Shown: positions 24,451 to 33,945 of the stretch, piece after piece
Layout: the number at the start of each line of letters is the position of its first letter
Numbering within the stretch: position 1 is the first letter of the stretch
Assembly (NCBI RefSeq): GCF_004785685.1
Contig: NZ_SRPF01000002.1
Span: 186,001 to 250,000, forward strand
Reading direction: 5' to 3'
DNA: 64,000 bases
Origin: Marinobacter confluentis
Lineage (GTDB): Bacteria; Pseudomonadota; Gammaproteobacteria; Pseudomonadales; Oleiphilaceae
Position numbers and translations under genes: made by a program
Notes under the pieces: generated by a model
The model's database searches: none
What the model saw: the letters and a program-made list of their open reading frames with translations, nothing else
What the model was told of the DNA's origin: nothing

Positions 24451-26385
24451 TCAGTGCGCTTTAGGGTTAGCTTCCAGCCAAGCCTGGAACATCAATATAT
24501 CCCATAAGTAGTAATGCCAACGTCTTTCACCGGTAACATGCTCCCTCCACATCTTGCAAATGGGCTCAGGGTCAAAAAAGCCTTCATTCCGTAGTCTGCT
24601 CTCATCTAAAAGTTCATCTGCCCATTCCCGCAGTGGACCTCGCAGCCATTGTTCAATGGGTACACCAAATCCCATTTTTGGCCGGTCCATCAGCTCGCGC
24701 GGAACATAGCGGTATAGTACCTGGCGCAATAGCCATTTGCCTTGACCATCTCGGTATTTATACTCGAAAGGTACCCTCCAGGCGAACTCCACTAACCGGT
24801 GGTCCAGCAGCGGCACTCGCGCCTCTAGACTCACCGCCATGCTAGCCCGATCAACCTTGGTGAGGATGTCGTCGGGCAGATAGGTCATCATGTCCAGATA
24901 CATCATCCGTTCTCGCAGACCTGGGAGGCTAGGCAGGCGGTCTGGGCAGCTGAGGATCGTCTCCGGCTCAGTGGCACCCAGAACGAGCCGCGCTGGGTTC
25001 TTGGCATGAGAAACCATCTCTCGATATAACGCTTCGCCGGATTGGTGACCTAAGATCTCGGCCAGTTTTGGCAAACGATCGGCAAGATGGTTAACCTGAA
25101 ACTTTCTGGGCAGTAGCTGCATTACGCTTTCTAGCCCATTGCCTGGGGCGCGAGCAAGCACAACGGCGGCTAATTTGCGCAGTGGGAGTGGCAGACAGGT
25201 CAGTTTGCCCCATATCTGTTCAGCCTTGAAGTAGCGATCATAGCCGTAAAACAGTTCGTCACCCCCATCCCCAGAAAGGCTAACAGTTACCTGCTTACTG
25301 GCTAGCTCACTCACTAAGTAGGTTGGAATCTGTGATGAATCTGAAAAAGGCTCGTCATAAATAGCAGGCAATTTTGGAATAACCGCCATCGCCTGTTCAT
25401 ACGTGATGTAAAGTTCAGTATGGTCTGTACCTAGGTGCTCGGCCACGGCGCGTGCGTGCACGGCCTCGTTGTAGCCTTCTTCATGAAACCCAATGGTGAA
25501 GGTCTGGATAGGTTGCTCGCTTTGCGCCTGCATCAACGCGGCGACCGTTGTGGAGTCGTACCCACCGGACAAGAAAGCGCCAAGCGGTACATCCGCAGCC
25601 ATGCGTCGCCCAATTGAATCGCGCAGTAGCCCATCCAATTCATTCACCAGCTCGTCGGCTCTGCCAGTAGCATTGGCCACTCCCTGTTCTGCTACTGTAC
25701 CGAGATCCCAGTAGCACTGGGGCTCACCAAACTCTAGACCGCCGTTGTGGATAACGACGAAGTGCGCCGGTTTCAACTTCGCAATGCCCTGATAGATGCT
25801 CCAAGGTGCGGGCACATAGTTGTGGCGCAAATACAAAGCCAAGGCATCTCGATCAATCTTGTTTCGCCAGTCCGGATGTGCTGCTAGCGCCTTGAGTTCC
25901 GAGCCAAAAAGGAAAGCATCACCACTGCGACCATAATAGAGTGGCTTCTCACCCATTCTGTCACGAGCCAGAAAAAGTATGCGTTCAGCCTTGTCCCAAA
26001 GAGCAAACGCAAACATTCCATTCACGCGTTCCAATGCACCCCTTACACCCCAGTGCGCTAATGCCGCCAACAACGTTTCCGTATCTGAGTGGCCCCGCCA
26101 ATCAAAGCCACCATCATCAGCTTCAAGCTCTTTACGCAAATCTAGGTGGTTATAGATCTCCCCGTTATACACCAATGAATATCGTCCACAAGGAGACCCC
26201 ATGGGTTGATGCCCAGCAGGCGACAAGTCTTGGATCGAAAGCCTGCGATGGGCCAGAACCACCCCTGCTTGCTCATCACCCCAGATACCTGAATCGTCGG
26301 GGCCACGACTTTCTATCAGCGACGCCATTCGTTCCCCGACAGCTAGATCGGCTCTACTTGCCCAGAAACCTGCGATACCACACAC
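24451..26385 (-). CDS. asnB: Glutamine-dependent asparagine-synthase homologue (copy 2)
   Basis: A 644-residue enzyme with the nucleophile Cys2 (MCGIAGFWASRA), glutaminase motifs (ESRGPDDSGIWGDEQ, HRRLSIQDLSPAGHQPMGS, NGEIYNHLDL) and the synthetase P-loop GAFLSGGYDSTTVAAL, then SGDGGDELFYGYDRYF and YLPDDILTKVDRASMAVSLE. It is only distantly similar to copy 1 at 7.5 kb: it is about 50 residues longer and its second half differs in detail, so the two are not a recent duplication. In glycan loci this type amidates hexuronic acids or related carboxyl sugars. It is now the last gene before the IS scar. Confidence 0.9.
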   Translation of the reverse strand: MCGIAGFWASRADLAVGERMASLIESRGPDDSGIWGDEQAGVVLAHRRLSIQDLSPAGHQPMGSPCGRYSLVYNGEIYNHLDLRKELEADDGGFDWRGHSDTETLLAALAHWGVRGALERVNGMFAFALWDKAERILFLARDRMGEKPLYYGRSGDAFLFGSELKALAAHPDWRNKIDRDALALYLRHNYVPAPWSIYQGIAKLKPAHFVVIHNGGLEFGEPQCYWDLGTVAEQGVANATGRADELVNELDGLLRDSIGRRMAADVPLGAFLSGGYDSTTVAALMQAQSEQPIQTFTIGFHEEGYNEAVHARAVAEHLGTDHTELYITYEQAMAVIPKLPAIYDEPFSDSSQIPTYLVSELASKQVTVSLSGDGGDELFYGYDRYFKAEQIWGKLTCLPLPLRKLAAVVLARAPGNGLESVMQLLPRKFQVNHLADRLPKLAEILGHQSGEALYREMVSHAKNPARLVLGATEPETILSCPDRLPSLPGLRERMMYLDMMTYLPDDILTKVDRASMAVSLEARVPLLDHRLVEFAWRVPFEYKYRDGQGKWLLRQVLYRYVPRELMDRPKMGFGVPIEQWLRGPLREWADELLDESRLRNEGFFDPEPICKMWREHVTGERRWHYYLWDILMFQAWLEANPKAH

Positions 26386-26467
26386 TAGACTTTATTCCCT
26401 GAAATCGGTCATTTGCAAAGCGGTAGACTGTCTGCAAAAGAAGTTGACAATAAAGGTCCTGCCCCGA

Positions 26468-27598
26468 TCATTCTGAGACAAGCTTCGTATAAAGGTCCGA
26501 GTATTGCTTCACCATTTTTGGTAAAGCATACCGCTCCTCGATTCGCTGCCGCCCTGCCTGACCCAGCGATGCCCTCTCCTCTGCGGACCGACCCAGCATC
26601 GAAAGTAGTTGCCTTGCCAGCGCGTCACTATCCGAGGGAGGAACTACTTCGCCTGTGTCGCCCACTATACAACGACTGTCACCCACATCCGTGGCTACGC
26701 AAGGCACGCCCAAGGCCATCGCTTCGCCCAGCACATTTGGGAAGGCCTCAGACCAGGAACTTTGGCAGAATACATCCATTGCAAGCATTAAATCCTGCAC
26801 GTCATCCCGCTCACCGACAATACGAAATCTGCTTTCAAGCTCGGGCGGCACAATGCGGTCTAACATCGGGTTTTGGAGGTCGACATCACGCCCGACCAGC
26901 AGACACATCACATCAGGACGCTTGGGCATGATGTCCACTACTGCGCGAAGAAATGAAGCATGATCCTTCATCGGGTGAAAACGCGCCACATGGCCAATTA
27001 CCACCGCCTCTAGCGGCATGTTCAATGCCAACCGAGCCGCTTGGCCACGCTCATAGTCCGGAAACAACGAGACAGTATCAAACCCGTTGGGGATGACCTG
27101 GCCGGGATTCATTGCAAAGCCAAACGCTTCATGCTGTTTACGGGAAAGGCTGCTGTTATATATTACAACATCGGCGCCTACGGAAGCCCAGCGATTCACT
27201 CTGATTATCTGGCGAGTCAGGGGCTTTTCCGCGGCCAAGGAGTAAAGACTATGGCGAATATTCCAAGCGACAACGGGGCGAAACCCGGCGCCTAGTCGTG
27301 CAGAAATACTGGCAGCTATATTGCCGTGGTACATCCAGCCTTGAACGAGATGAGGACGAAGCCTTGTGACCAACTTGCGTAATCGCAAGATAACAGTTGG
27401 TGTAGATATTCCGCGCTTCATATCGAGGGTATAAACCGGAACCCCCAATGACCTGATTTTGGGTCCATAAACTCCTTCGTCCTGAAGGGAAAGCACAGCC
27501 GCACTTCGGGACTCTGCCAAACTACCACTTAGCAGGTTATATAGCGCACGCTCAGCCCCACCTGTTGTCAGCCCGGTGATGATGTGCAGTATGTTCAT
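26468..27598 (-). CDS. GT4-family glycosyltransferase
   Basis: A 376-residue GT-B enzyme. N-terminal GITGLTTGGAERALYNLL-like loop (residues about 7-25), a mid-chain helix pair, then the donor domain with VIGHVARFHPMKDHASFLRAV, VCLLVGRDVDLQN, FCQSSWSEAFPNVLGEAMALG and CVATDVGDSRCIVGDTG, where the EAFPNVLGEA stretch supplies the usual E-x7-E. It retains anomeric configuration by family rule. The start overlaps the stop of the Wzy candidate by four bases (ATGA). Sugar specificity unknown. Confidence 0.88.
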   Translation of the reverse strand: MNILHIITGLTTGGAERALYNLLSGSLAESRSAAVLSLQDEGVYGPKIRSLGVPVYTLDMKRGISTPTVILRLRKLVTRLRPHLVQGWMYHGNIAASISARLGAGFRPVVAWNIRHSLYSLAAEKPLTRQIIRVNRWASVGADVVIYNSSLSRKQHEAFGFAMNPGQVIPNGFDTVSLFPDYERGQAARLALNMPLEAVVIGHVARFHPMKDHASFLRAVVDIMPKRPDVMCLLVGRDVDLQNPMLDRIVPPELESRFRIVGERDDVQDLMLAMDVFCQSSWSEAFPNVLGEAMALGVPCVATDVGDSRCIVGDTGEVVPPSDSDALARQLLSMLGRSAEERASLGQAGRQRIEERYALPKMVKQYSDLYTKLVSE

Positions 27599-28797
27599 GT
27601 TCGCGCCCCGCTATTGTCAATGACTACGCTGGATCGGGAAATTTTTTGCCCCGAGCGGCGAAATCCCATCTGTTTAATCACACTTAATATTCCAAGGAAT
27701 TGGAACGTCACGATCAAGACTTCCAATTGATATCTATGCCTAGGGCCCTGCAATTCACCGAAAATGGCATAAAGCATGACTATCAAGAGAAAATAAATAA
27801 CAATGAAGCGTGATGTTAGAGTCGCTCGTCGCCAAGTACGGTAAACGCCATATCCCATAAATGGAATGAGCATCCAATAAAACAGCTGAGGAAGGTTAAT
27901 AAAGCTGTATTGCTCTGTTGTGTTAAAAGGGATGGGAGTCAAAAGATAGCGAATAGACCCATAGACAGGGTTCACAAATCCTTCTTGTAGTTGACTAAAT
28001 GCACTAGCAAGCCTACTAATACCAAGTGTACTTGACACCACCACGAGTCCTGAAATAGCCAAAAGCCATATCCAAGGGTACCGTCGGCCGTTTCCGTTAA
28101 GCAAAATGGCGCCCCCGAGGGCAGTCAACATTAGTAGGGGTGTGTAAAAGCGTGTAAAAAATAATACTAAACCAACCATCAAGCCTGACAGCAATGCTCT
28201 TCGATGGTTTCCCATTTCCGATTGGCTGACTGCGTAGGCAGCCATAGCTGTGCCTGTCATGACTATCGTGTCCTTGCCATTCATGACCGTGGACCAAGCG
28301 ATCAAGTTCGGCGACAACACGAAAAACGTATAAGCTCCCGTTGTTAATCGTTGGGGCACATATAATCCGCATATTGCTGCCTTTGACATGAAGGCAGCGG
28401 CGACGAACGTTAGTGCGATGTTTATTGCCACAGGAGCGTAGTATTCGGGCCCGAAAAGCCTGAAGGCATCCGCATTGAAAAGATAATAGACGAAATGCTG
28501 ACCACCAGCGGCTGAAAAAAGAGCCGGAACATCCGACCAAAAGTTAGTAATGCTAATGCCTTGGCCTAATAGGCTTTCACCCTTATGTATATAGTTCCAA
28601 TCATCCAGAAACGTCCAAGTGCCATCGAACAAGCTTCCGTAGTAGAACAAAAACACACCTGCTTTAATGAAGGGCAGAAGCAGACTCAACAGGACCGAAC
28701 GAGTCACGAACCACGTGGCAAAGAGGCCTGCGAAAAAAATGAACAACACCGGCACTGCCAGTTCAGCCAATGAAAATGAAGATAACTGAGGCATCAA
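27595..28797 (-). CDS. Polytopic membrane protein, candidate O-antigen/capsule polymerase (Wzy)
   Basis: A 400-residue protein with about ten or eleven hydrophobic helices and a periplasmic-looking stretch near residues 55-110 (FDGTWTFLDDWNYIHKGESL). Charged residues sit at helix ends (NGKDTIVMTG, FFTRFYTPLLML, FGELQGPRHRYQLE). It is flanked by two GT4 genes in a Wzx/Wzy-type locus that otherwise lacks a polymerase. Wzy proteins are recognised mainly by topology and context, so the call is inference; a GT39/ArnT-like membrane glycosyltransferase would look similar. The stop overlaps the next GT4 start. Confidence 0.55.
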   Translation of the reverse strand: MMPQLSSFSLAELAVPVLFIFFAGLFATWFVTRSVLLSLLLPFIKAGVFLFYYGSLFDGTWTFLDDWNYIHKGESLLGQGISITNFWSDVPALFSAAGGQHFVYYLFNADAFRLFGPEYYAPVAINIALTFVAAAFMSKAAICGLYVPQRLTTGAYTFFVLSPNLIAWSTVMNGKDTIVMTGTAMAAYAVSQSEMGNHRRALLSGLMVGLVLFFTRFYTPLLMLTALGGAILLNGNGRRYPWIWLLAISGLVVVSSTLGISRLASAFSQLQEGFVNPVYGSIRYLLTPIPFNTTEQYSFINLPQLFYWMLIPFMGYGVYRTWRRATLTSRFIVIYFLLIVMLYAIFGELQGPRHRYQLEVLIVTFQFLGILSVIKQMGFRRSGQKISRSSVVIDNSGART

Positions 28798-28842
28798 TAA
28801 TCAACATGAGACTGTGAAATATTTATTTCAGACACTTTATTC

Positions 28843-29967
28843 TTACTTTAAACCCAGAACAGAATCCCATTCTTCGGCAACACGTGACATGGAGAACCGT
28901 CTACGAACCAACTTCGCCGCCTCTGCCAGCTCCTTCCGCCAGGTACCATTCTGTATCAAATGCTCCATTGCAAAACACAACGCCGGCACACCGTCAACAG
29001 GTGGAATAAGTAAACCATCAATGCCATGTCGGATAATATCGCCTGGACCTGTACTACAATCGAAACTAACAGCCGGTAACCCATGAGCCATGGCTTCTAC
29101 CAACGTATTTGGGAAGCCTTCAAAGTGAGAACTCATCACGTAAAAGCTAGAGCGCTCATACCAGTCGGCTAAATTACCAACCCTGCCTGGCATATAAACA
29201 CGGCTCTCCAAACCAAGTCTCTTTACTTGTTGCTCCAGCTTTTCACGCTCCGGTCCTTCGCCGAGGAGAATAAGATCCCAATCAGTGAACTTATTTGCGA
29301 GTCTGCAATAAGCATCAACTAGACAAGGGAAACCTTTCTCTTCACTCAGACGACCAACCCCAAGGATAATTTTTCGTTCAGGCCGTACAATGGTCCCAGG
29401 ATCTAATAAAGGATTGCCGACAGGAAGTGGATAGACAACCGGATTAGGAATTGCATAAGCTTTAGCCCGCGGGCAAGAAGTAGCTAGCCAATCTCGCCCT
29501 TGCTCGGTCTGCATCACCACGGCATTCGCTAGGGGGTATGTCCACTTTCGAAAATTGTTTAAAAGTATACTCAACTGTCCGGAGGGAGGATATGTCCGTT
29601 CCGAAACCACCACTGGCACACCCAGGCCTTGGGCCGCCACGATCGCTGCTATATTCACATGAGAGAGGAAAGAAAGAATTACGTGCGGTGCTGTTTCACG
29701 AATAACACATCGCAATTCAATAAATCGTCGAAGTTTGTTCAGCGGTGAGCGTTTCGAGCCACCGACTCGGTCTGCAAGATATTCCAACCGTACCCGTTCA
29801 TCCAACGAATAAAGGCACTCACCTCTCCCAGAAAAGGTAGGCATAAGTGTCACCTGATGCCCCTGCGCCGCCCAATGATTGCTCAACAAAGCCGCCACAC
29901 GTTCAGCGCCGCCGCCCTGCATGGAGCTAACGAGAAAGAGAATTCGCCTCGGGATCTCAGGCGCCAT
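28843..29967 (-). CDS. GT4-family glycosyltransferase
   Basis: About 374 residues, GT-B fold. ILFLVSSMQGGGAERVAALL is the classic GT4 N-terminal loop, and the donor domain carries ILGVGRLSEEKGFPCLVDAY, LILLGEGPEREKLEQQV, YVMSSHFEGFPNTLVEAMAHG and AVSFDCSTGPGDIIRHG. The last piece resembles WbnH/GalNAc-transfer enzymes. ATG 29967 overlaps the preceding GT2 stop by eleven bases; the longer reading needs a TTG. It starts the more AT-rich part of the operon. Confidence 0.88.
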   Translation of the reverse strand: MAPEIPRRILFLVSSMQGGGAERVAALLSNHWAAQGHQVTLMPTFSGRGECLYSLDERVRLEYLADRVGGSKRSPLNKLRRFIELRCVIRETAPHVILSFLSHVNIAAIVAAQGLGVPVVVSERTYPPSGQLSILLNNFRKWTYPLANAVVMQTEQGRDWLATSCPRAKAYAIPNPVVYPLPVGNPLLDPGTIVRPERKIILGVGRLSEEKGFPCLVDAYCRLANKFTDWDLILLGEGPEREKLEQQVKRLGLESRVYMPGRVGNLADWYERSSFYVMSSHFEGFPNTLVEAMAHGLPAVSFDCSTGPGDIIRHGIDGLLIPPVDGVPALCFAMEHLIQNGTWRKELAEAAKLVRRRFSMSRVAEEWDSVLGLK

Positions 29968-30901
29968 TCTGTGAAACTCCGGGTGGTTTAATCGCAAGCC
30001 ATCGGAAAGGACGGGAAGAAATAAGCACCAAAAATCCCTTCCATCCTTTAACTCCAGTCATGTTCAGTCCCATATTAACCAACCACAGATAGTGCCTCAA
30101 ACGCGCTTCTCTAATACATCCCATTGCAGCTGAAAAATATGCTCGCTGCTTTTTCCTTGCAATTGAAGCATCAGACACATCAGAAAATTCATTTTCTAAT
30201 TTATCACAAAACGCCAAAACGCCTACAAGAGCCTGAATCGGATCTGATTTTGATAAGGAATCTGGCCGGCACCGCTGTTTAAATACTATATCCTTATGTG
30301 TTTTTATCTTATACTTTAAACCAATGCGAAGTAATAAATCAAAATCTTCGTTATTCCTAAGCAACTCATCGAATCCACAAACTGATTCCAGAGAAGATCT
30401 ACGAAAAAAATAGCCAGGAGTTCCTTCTATCTTTATATAACCTGAAACAAATTTTTCGACATCTAAATAGCCATCTATCTCATCAGGGCAAGAAATTATT
30501 TTATTTCGAGTTTCGGAATTAATTATTTCCGCACAACCTATGACGCAAGCGTAATTCTTCGGAAGGTCAGATAGTATTTTCAATTGCATTTGAAGCTTGG
30601 TAGGAAGAAATGTGTCGTCCGAGTCGAGAAAAGCGATATACTCACCCCGAGCCCGAGACAAACCAACATTGCGTGCCTTCGAGGGACCACCATTCTTTTG
30701 ATAAATGTATAAAAGAGGCGCATTGATTATATCCCGATATTTTTCACAAATTATAGATGTCTCGTTGGAACATGATCCATCATCAACTACAATAACCTCT
30801 ATTTCTTTTAATGTCTGATCTGCGACACTAAGTAGTGCATCACCAATATACTTCTCACTATTGTAGGATGATATTATAATGCTTACTTTAGGATCGACCA
30901 T
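29957..30901 (-). CDS. GT2-family glycosyltransferase
   Basis: About 314 residues, GT-A fold. VSIIISSYNSEKYIGDALLS at the start, VIVVDDGSCSNETSII, the donor motif GEYIAFLDSDDTFLPTKL with the metal-binding D-x-D, and a downstream acceptor region with RRSSLESVCGFDELLRNNEDFDLLLR, whose ED pair supplies the likely base. The ATG at 30901 is preferred over an in-frame TTG at 30913. Its base composition is markedly more AT-rich than the wza or leg regions. It is followed directly by a GT4 gene. Confidence 0.88.
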   Translation of the reverse strand: MVDPKVSIIISSYNSEKYIGDALLSVADQTLKEIEVIVVDDGSCSNETSIICEKYRDIINAPLLYIYQKNGGPSKARNVGLSRARGEYIAFLDSDDTFLPTKLQMQLKILSDLPKNYACVIGCAEIINSETRNKIISCPDEIDGYLDVEKFVSGYIKIEGTPGYFFRRSSLESVCGFDELLRNNEDFDLLLRIGLKYKIKTHKDIVFKQRCRPDSLSKSDPIQALVGVLAFCDKLENEFSDVSDASIARKKQRAYFSAAMGCIREARLRHYLWLVNMGLNMTGVKGWKGFLVLISSRPFRWLAIKPPGVSQNGA

Positions 30902-31112
30902 AAGTTTAACCAATTAAAATAGTTAAAATCGGATTTAGCCCCGTGACTTTAAGCCCTGAAATAAGATAGCAATTTCAAAACTTGGTCCTAACGAAGTTAA
31001 TCCGGAAGCTATTGTCACTGAACACAAGATTTTTATCGGCTTAAGAAAATCTGAGTGGAGTGCCGAAAGTTGCGCGACTAAAGACTGAAAAAATGAGAAA
31101 TCGAGGCTGCAA

Positions 31113-32189
31113 TTATTCACGTATAGCGTCTGATAAAAATCTGATTGACTCTTTGCGCTCAACTTCAAGAACCGCCTCAACACCACTATTTCCGTAAAGC
31201 TTCCACATCGACGTCTTCAAATCAAAAGACAATGGTTCCACTTCGATATTCAGCTTTCTGAACAAACTATCCAGCCGCGTTTGCCCCCTACTCACATTAG
31301 GGCAGTAAATAACTTCTTTACCAAATCGTAGGGCAAGACAAATGCAATGGAAAGAATCCGTGATCACAACTTCGGAATTCCGAATCAGCGCCAACCAATC
31401 CGACACCTCCCGATATTCAGGAACATCAGAATCCTTGAAGTAAATGTTTACCGCATCACATCCCAGTTCCGCGCCAACTACTTTCAAGTCTTCTTGAAAA
31501 TCAGGGGTAGAGTCTAGCTTATAATAAACAAGTTTAGTTCTTGACCTTACTGAAGAATTCGACACAACGTTCTCAAAAAACGGTTCATCAACCAGCAACA
31601 ACGGATCGAGAACATGCACAGCCCTAACGCCAAAAACGTTTTTACAAATCTCTACACCGGATTCCTCGCGACAAGAAACGGCCTTGAACTGCAACAACTC
31701 TTCTTGGACTCGTGCTGTTAAAAATTTGTCATCGGTCTTTTCCCAAGTGGCCGTTCCGAAGCTGGCGGCGTATGCAATTCTATTCACACCTTTTGGAACA
31801 TATCCTAGGAAAAAAGCCATGATGTCATTGGCAAATGTGGGACGCCAAACTTGGTCGCTGCCGACGACGACGGAATCAAAGCACTTTGCGACGCCAGAAA
31901 ACTCTCTTCTTGATTTGATCGGTCGCGTTCTGGTGAGAAAGGTTTGCCTGAACCTCTCGAACGCTTTCTCATTCGCGAAGTGAATAGCCTTCGGCACTTT
32001 TCTTAACCCCATTTTTCTAAGTAACTTCCCTGCTCCCCCCTTGACGGTAACCTTTGGCCGTGGAATAAAATCTAGATGTCGAGGATCATGGCCAAGCTGG
32101 CGACAGATATACTCAAGAGCGGCAGCTTGGAGTACTGCGCCGTAGTTATGGGCTGAGTATTGAAAATTCAGAATTCCGATTTTTTTCAT
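31113..32189 (-). CDS. Polysaccharide pyruvyl transferase family protein
   Basis: A 358-residue protein of the PF04230 type. IGILNFQYSAHNYGAVLQAAALE gives the typical N-terminal glycine/asparagine loop, VVGSDQVWRP the conserved mid motif, RIAYAASFGTATW the strand before the helical region, and VVITDSFHCICLALRFGKEVIYC the conserved SFH motif. These GT-B-like enzymes add pyruvate ketals from phosphoenolpyruvate to sugars; some members act on other acyl donors. The start overlaps the ThDP-enzyme stop (ATGA). About 210 bases without a gene separate it from the following GT2. Confidence 0.85.
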   Translation of the reverse strand: MKKIGILNFQYSAHNYGAVLQAAALEYICRQLGHDPRHLDFIPRPKVTVKGGAGKLLRKMGLRKVPKAIHFANEKAFERFRQTFLTRTRPIKSRREFSGVAKCFDSVVVGSDQVWRPTFANDIMAFFLGYVPKGVNRIAYAASFGTATWEKTDDKFLTARVQEELLQFKAVSCREESGVEICKNVFGVRAVHVLDPLLLVDEPFFENVVSNSSVRSRTKLVYYKLDSTPDFQEDLKVVGAELGCDAVNIYFKDSDVPEYREVSDWLALIRNSEVVITDSFHCICLALRFGKEVIYCPNVSRGQTRLDSLFRKLNIEVEPLSFDLKTSMWKLYGNSGVEAVLEVERKESIRFLSDAIRE

Positions 32190-33925
32190 TTACCCAGAGC
32201 CTTCTTTATCGCTTTAACTGATCGATCCCCAAGCAATCTCCGAGCTGCAGCTTTTGCTGCCATTTTATGCTCTTTCCTAATGTTCCTAACTATCTCCAAA
32301 GCCCGACTCTCTTCGACACTATCTGTAAAGACCTCAAACACTACCGATTGCCCACCCGTATGCTTCTCCAGAAATTCGCCGTATACGGTTTCGTACTCTT
32401 CCTTAGAAGAAGCACTGATATATTTGAAACCCAGACCCTGCGCGTAGTGTTTTATCAGAGTGGGCGATTTATTACCGTAGTGCCCTGACGCCGAAATGAA
32501 TTCATCAGCCTGCTCACCAAAGTGCGCAGCTACAGCGTTGTATTGCCGGAACTCGGTACCTTTACCATTGTTAATCACCATGATACGTAGGTTCTTGCCG
32601 GCGTGGCGGTTGCCCAGTGCGTTCATGTCGTAGAAAAATGCTAGGTCGCCGATAATGCCGAAGTAGAGTTTGTTGGGATTGGCCAGTGATGCGCCCAGCA
32701 GGCTTGATAGCCCTCCGTCGATTCCGAAGCCTCCCACGTTCGACATTGAAGTTACGGAATCCGGCAGCTCAAAGAAATTCCAGGACCGGAGGCTGTTCAA
32801 AATGCCGAAGTGTATAACGGAACCTTCCGGAATTTTCTGTGCTGTGCGCTGTGCGACCCAAATATTCGAAAAAGGGATCTCGGGGATATCTTCCTGCACT
32901 TCTTGGAGGCGAGCTTGGCATAGCTTCAGGTATTGATCAGCCGGTGCTTTAGATGAGTCTGTATAGCGTTCGAAAAAGGTTTTTTCGTCCATCTCAAATA
33001 CGTAGCGCAATTTGCGAAAGGTGTCGCGAATTTCGCCATCTTCACTAACACGCCACACTTCATTTCCGACCATTGCCATGCCCGCATAATCGCCTGTAAC
33101 TTCTCCGATGTGGATAGTCACGTCCGGCTTGTTGTCACTCAAGTCCATCTGGTCCTGACTGGCCGCCAGAGAGTAAACGACACGATACTTGCCTTTGTAG
33201 CCACTGGTGTGGTCGCAAAGTACTACGGCATTATTACTGCCGCAGAAAAGGTCCAACGCTTCTGTTTCCTGTGGGCTGAAGTCGCGGTGAGCGCCAACAA
33301 ACACCGCCACTCGGCCTTGCAATTTTGGCAGTTTGTCAGCTGTGGTAAATCGGTTCATCACGCGGCAAGTTGGCAACGTTTTGGTTTCATAAACGCGACT
33401 GTATCGTGTTGGTAAATTGATATGAACCGGGCCACCGCCGCAGCGTTTCAGCTCAAGAATCGCTTGGTTGGCTTTTACCTCGCATTCCCACCAGTCGTCA
33501 TCGTCTTTGACAATGGGGAGGTCAAAGCTGACCCGCTGAGTGTCGTTCGGCATATTGCTGCGGTCCGTAATCTGTGCAACAAGGTGCCCAACCTTGCTAA
33601 CAAGCTGTGTAGAGGTAATTGCGAGCACTGGAAGCTTGCGGTAGTACGCCTCGATCAAGCCTGGAGTATAGTTCTGAGAAGCAGTGGCACCAGTACAGCT
33701 TATGACAACGGGCTCGCCGGACTCATGCGCCAATCCACATGCCATATAGGCAGCCGAACGCTCATCTACTGCTGAGTAAACCTCAAAGAATGGATCATAT
33801 TGCACGCTCGCGACGAACGTAATATTTGTGGCTCCCGGCGAGGCAATAACCTTTCTAATCCCATTCGCTTTCAACAGCCCGACCAGAATAAGAACGTTTT
33901 TTTCGTCAGTGTAAAACTTGCTCAT
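32186..33925 (-). CDS. MenD-like thiamine-diphosphate enzyme in polysaccharide locus
   Basis: A 579-residue ThDP-dependent enzyme with the usual three domains. The N-terminal Pyr domain has NGIRKVIASPGATNITF and the catalytic Glu region VDERSAAYMACGLA, then SCTGATASQNYTPGLIEAYY. The C-terminal PP domain has IDGGLSSLLGASLA and the ThDP/Mg motif GDLAFFYDMNALGN, ending in VINNGKG. Overall order resembles MenD and sulfopyruvate/acetolactate-type enzymes, which decarboxylate a 2-oxo acid and transfer the resulting acyl carbanion. Inside a glycan locus, between an SDR and a pyruvyl transferase, it may build a branched sugar or acyl substituent. ATG 33925 was chosen; a TTG at 33949 would overlap the SDR stop. 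Confidence 0.8.
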   Translation of the reverse strand: MSKFYTDEKNVLILVGLLKANGIRKVIASPGATNITFVASVQYDPFFEVYSAVDERSAAYMACGLAHESGEPVVISCTGATASQNYTPGLIEAYYRKLPVLAITSTQLVSKVGHLVAQITDRSNMPNDTQRVSFDLPIVKDDDDWWECEVKANQAILELKRCGGGPVHINLPTRYSRVYETKTLPTCRVMNRFTTADKLPKLQGRVAVFVGAHRDFSPQETEALDLFCGSNNAVVLCDHTSGYKGKYRVVYSLAASQDQMDLSDNKPDVTIHIGEVTGDYAGMAMVGNEVWRVSEDGEIRDTFRKLRYVFEMDEKTFFERYTDSSKAPADQYLKLCQARLQEVQEDIPEIPFSNIWVAQRTAQKIPEGSVIHFGILNSLRSWNFFELPDSVTSMSNVGGFGIDGGLSSLLGASLANPNKLYFGIIGDLAFFYDMNALGNRHAGKNLRIMVINNGKGTEFRQYNAVAAHFGEQADEFISASGHYGNKSPTLIKHYAQGLGFKYISASSKEEYETVYGEFLEKHTGGQSVVFEVFTDSVEESRALEIVRNIRKEHKMAAKAAARRLLGDRSVKAIKKALGK

Positions 33926-33945
33926 GAATGCACCAAGCTTGGCTT

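Noticed and set aside
30935..31186. Minus-strand 83-residue open frame between GT2 and pyruvyl transferase genes
   Set aside because: It overlaps the pyruvyl transferase C-terminus in another frame, has no ribosome site and no recognisable features; the rest of the gap looks non-coding.
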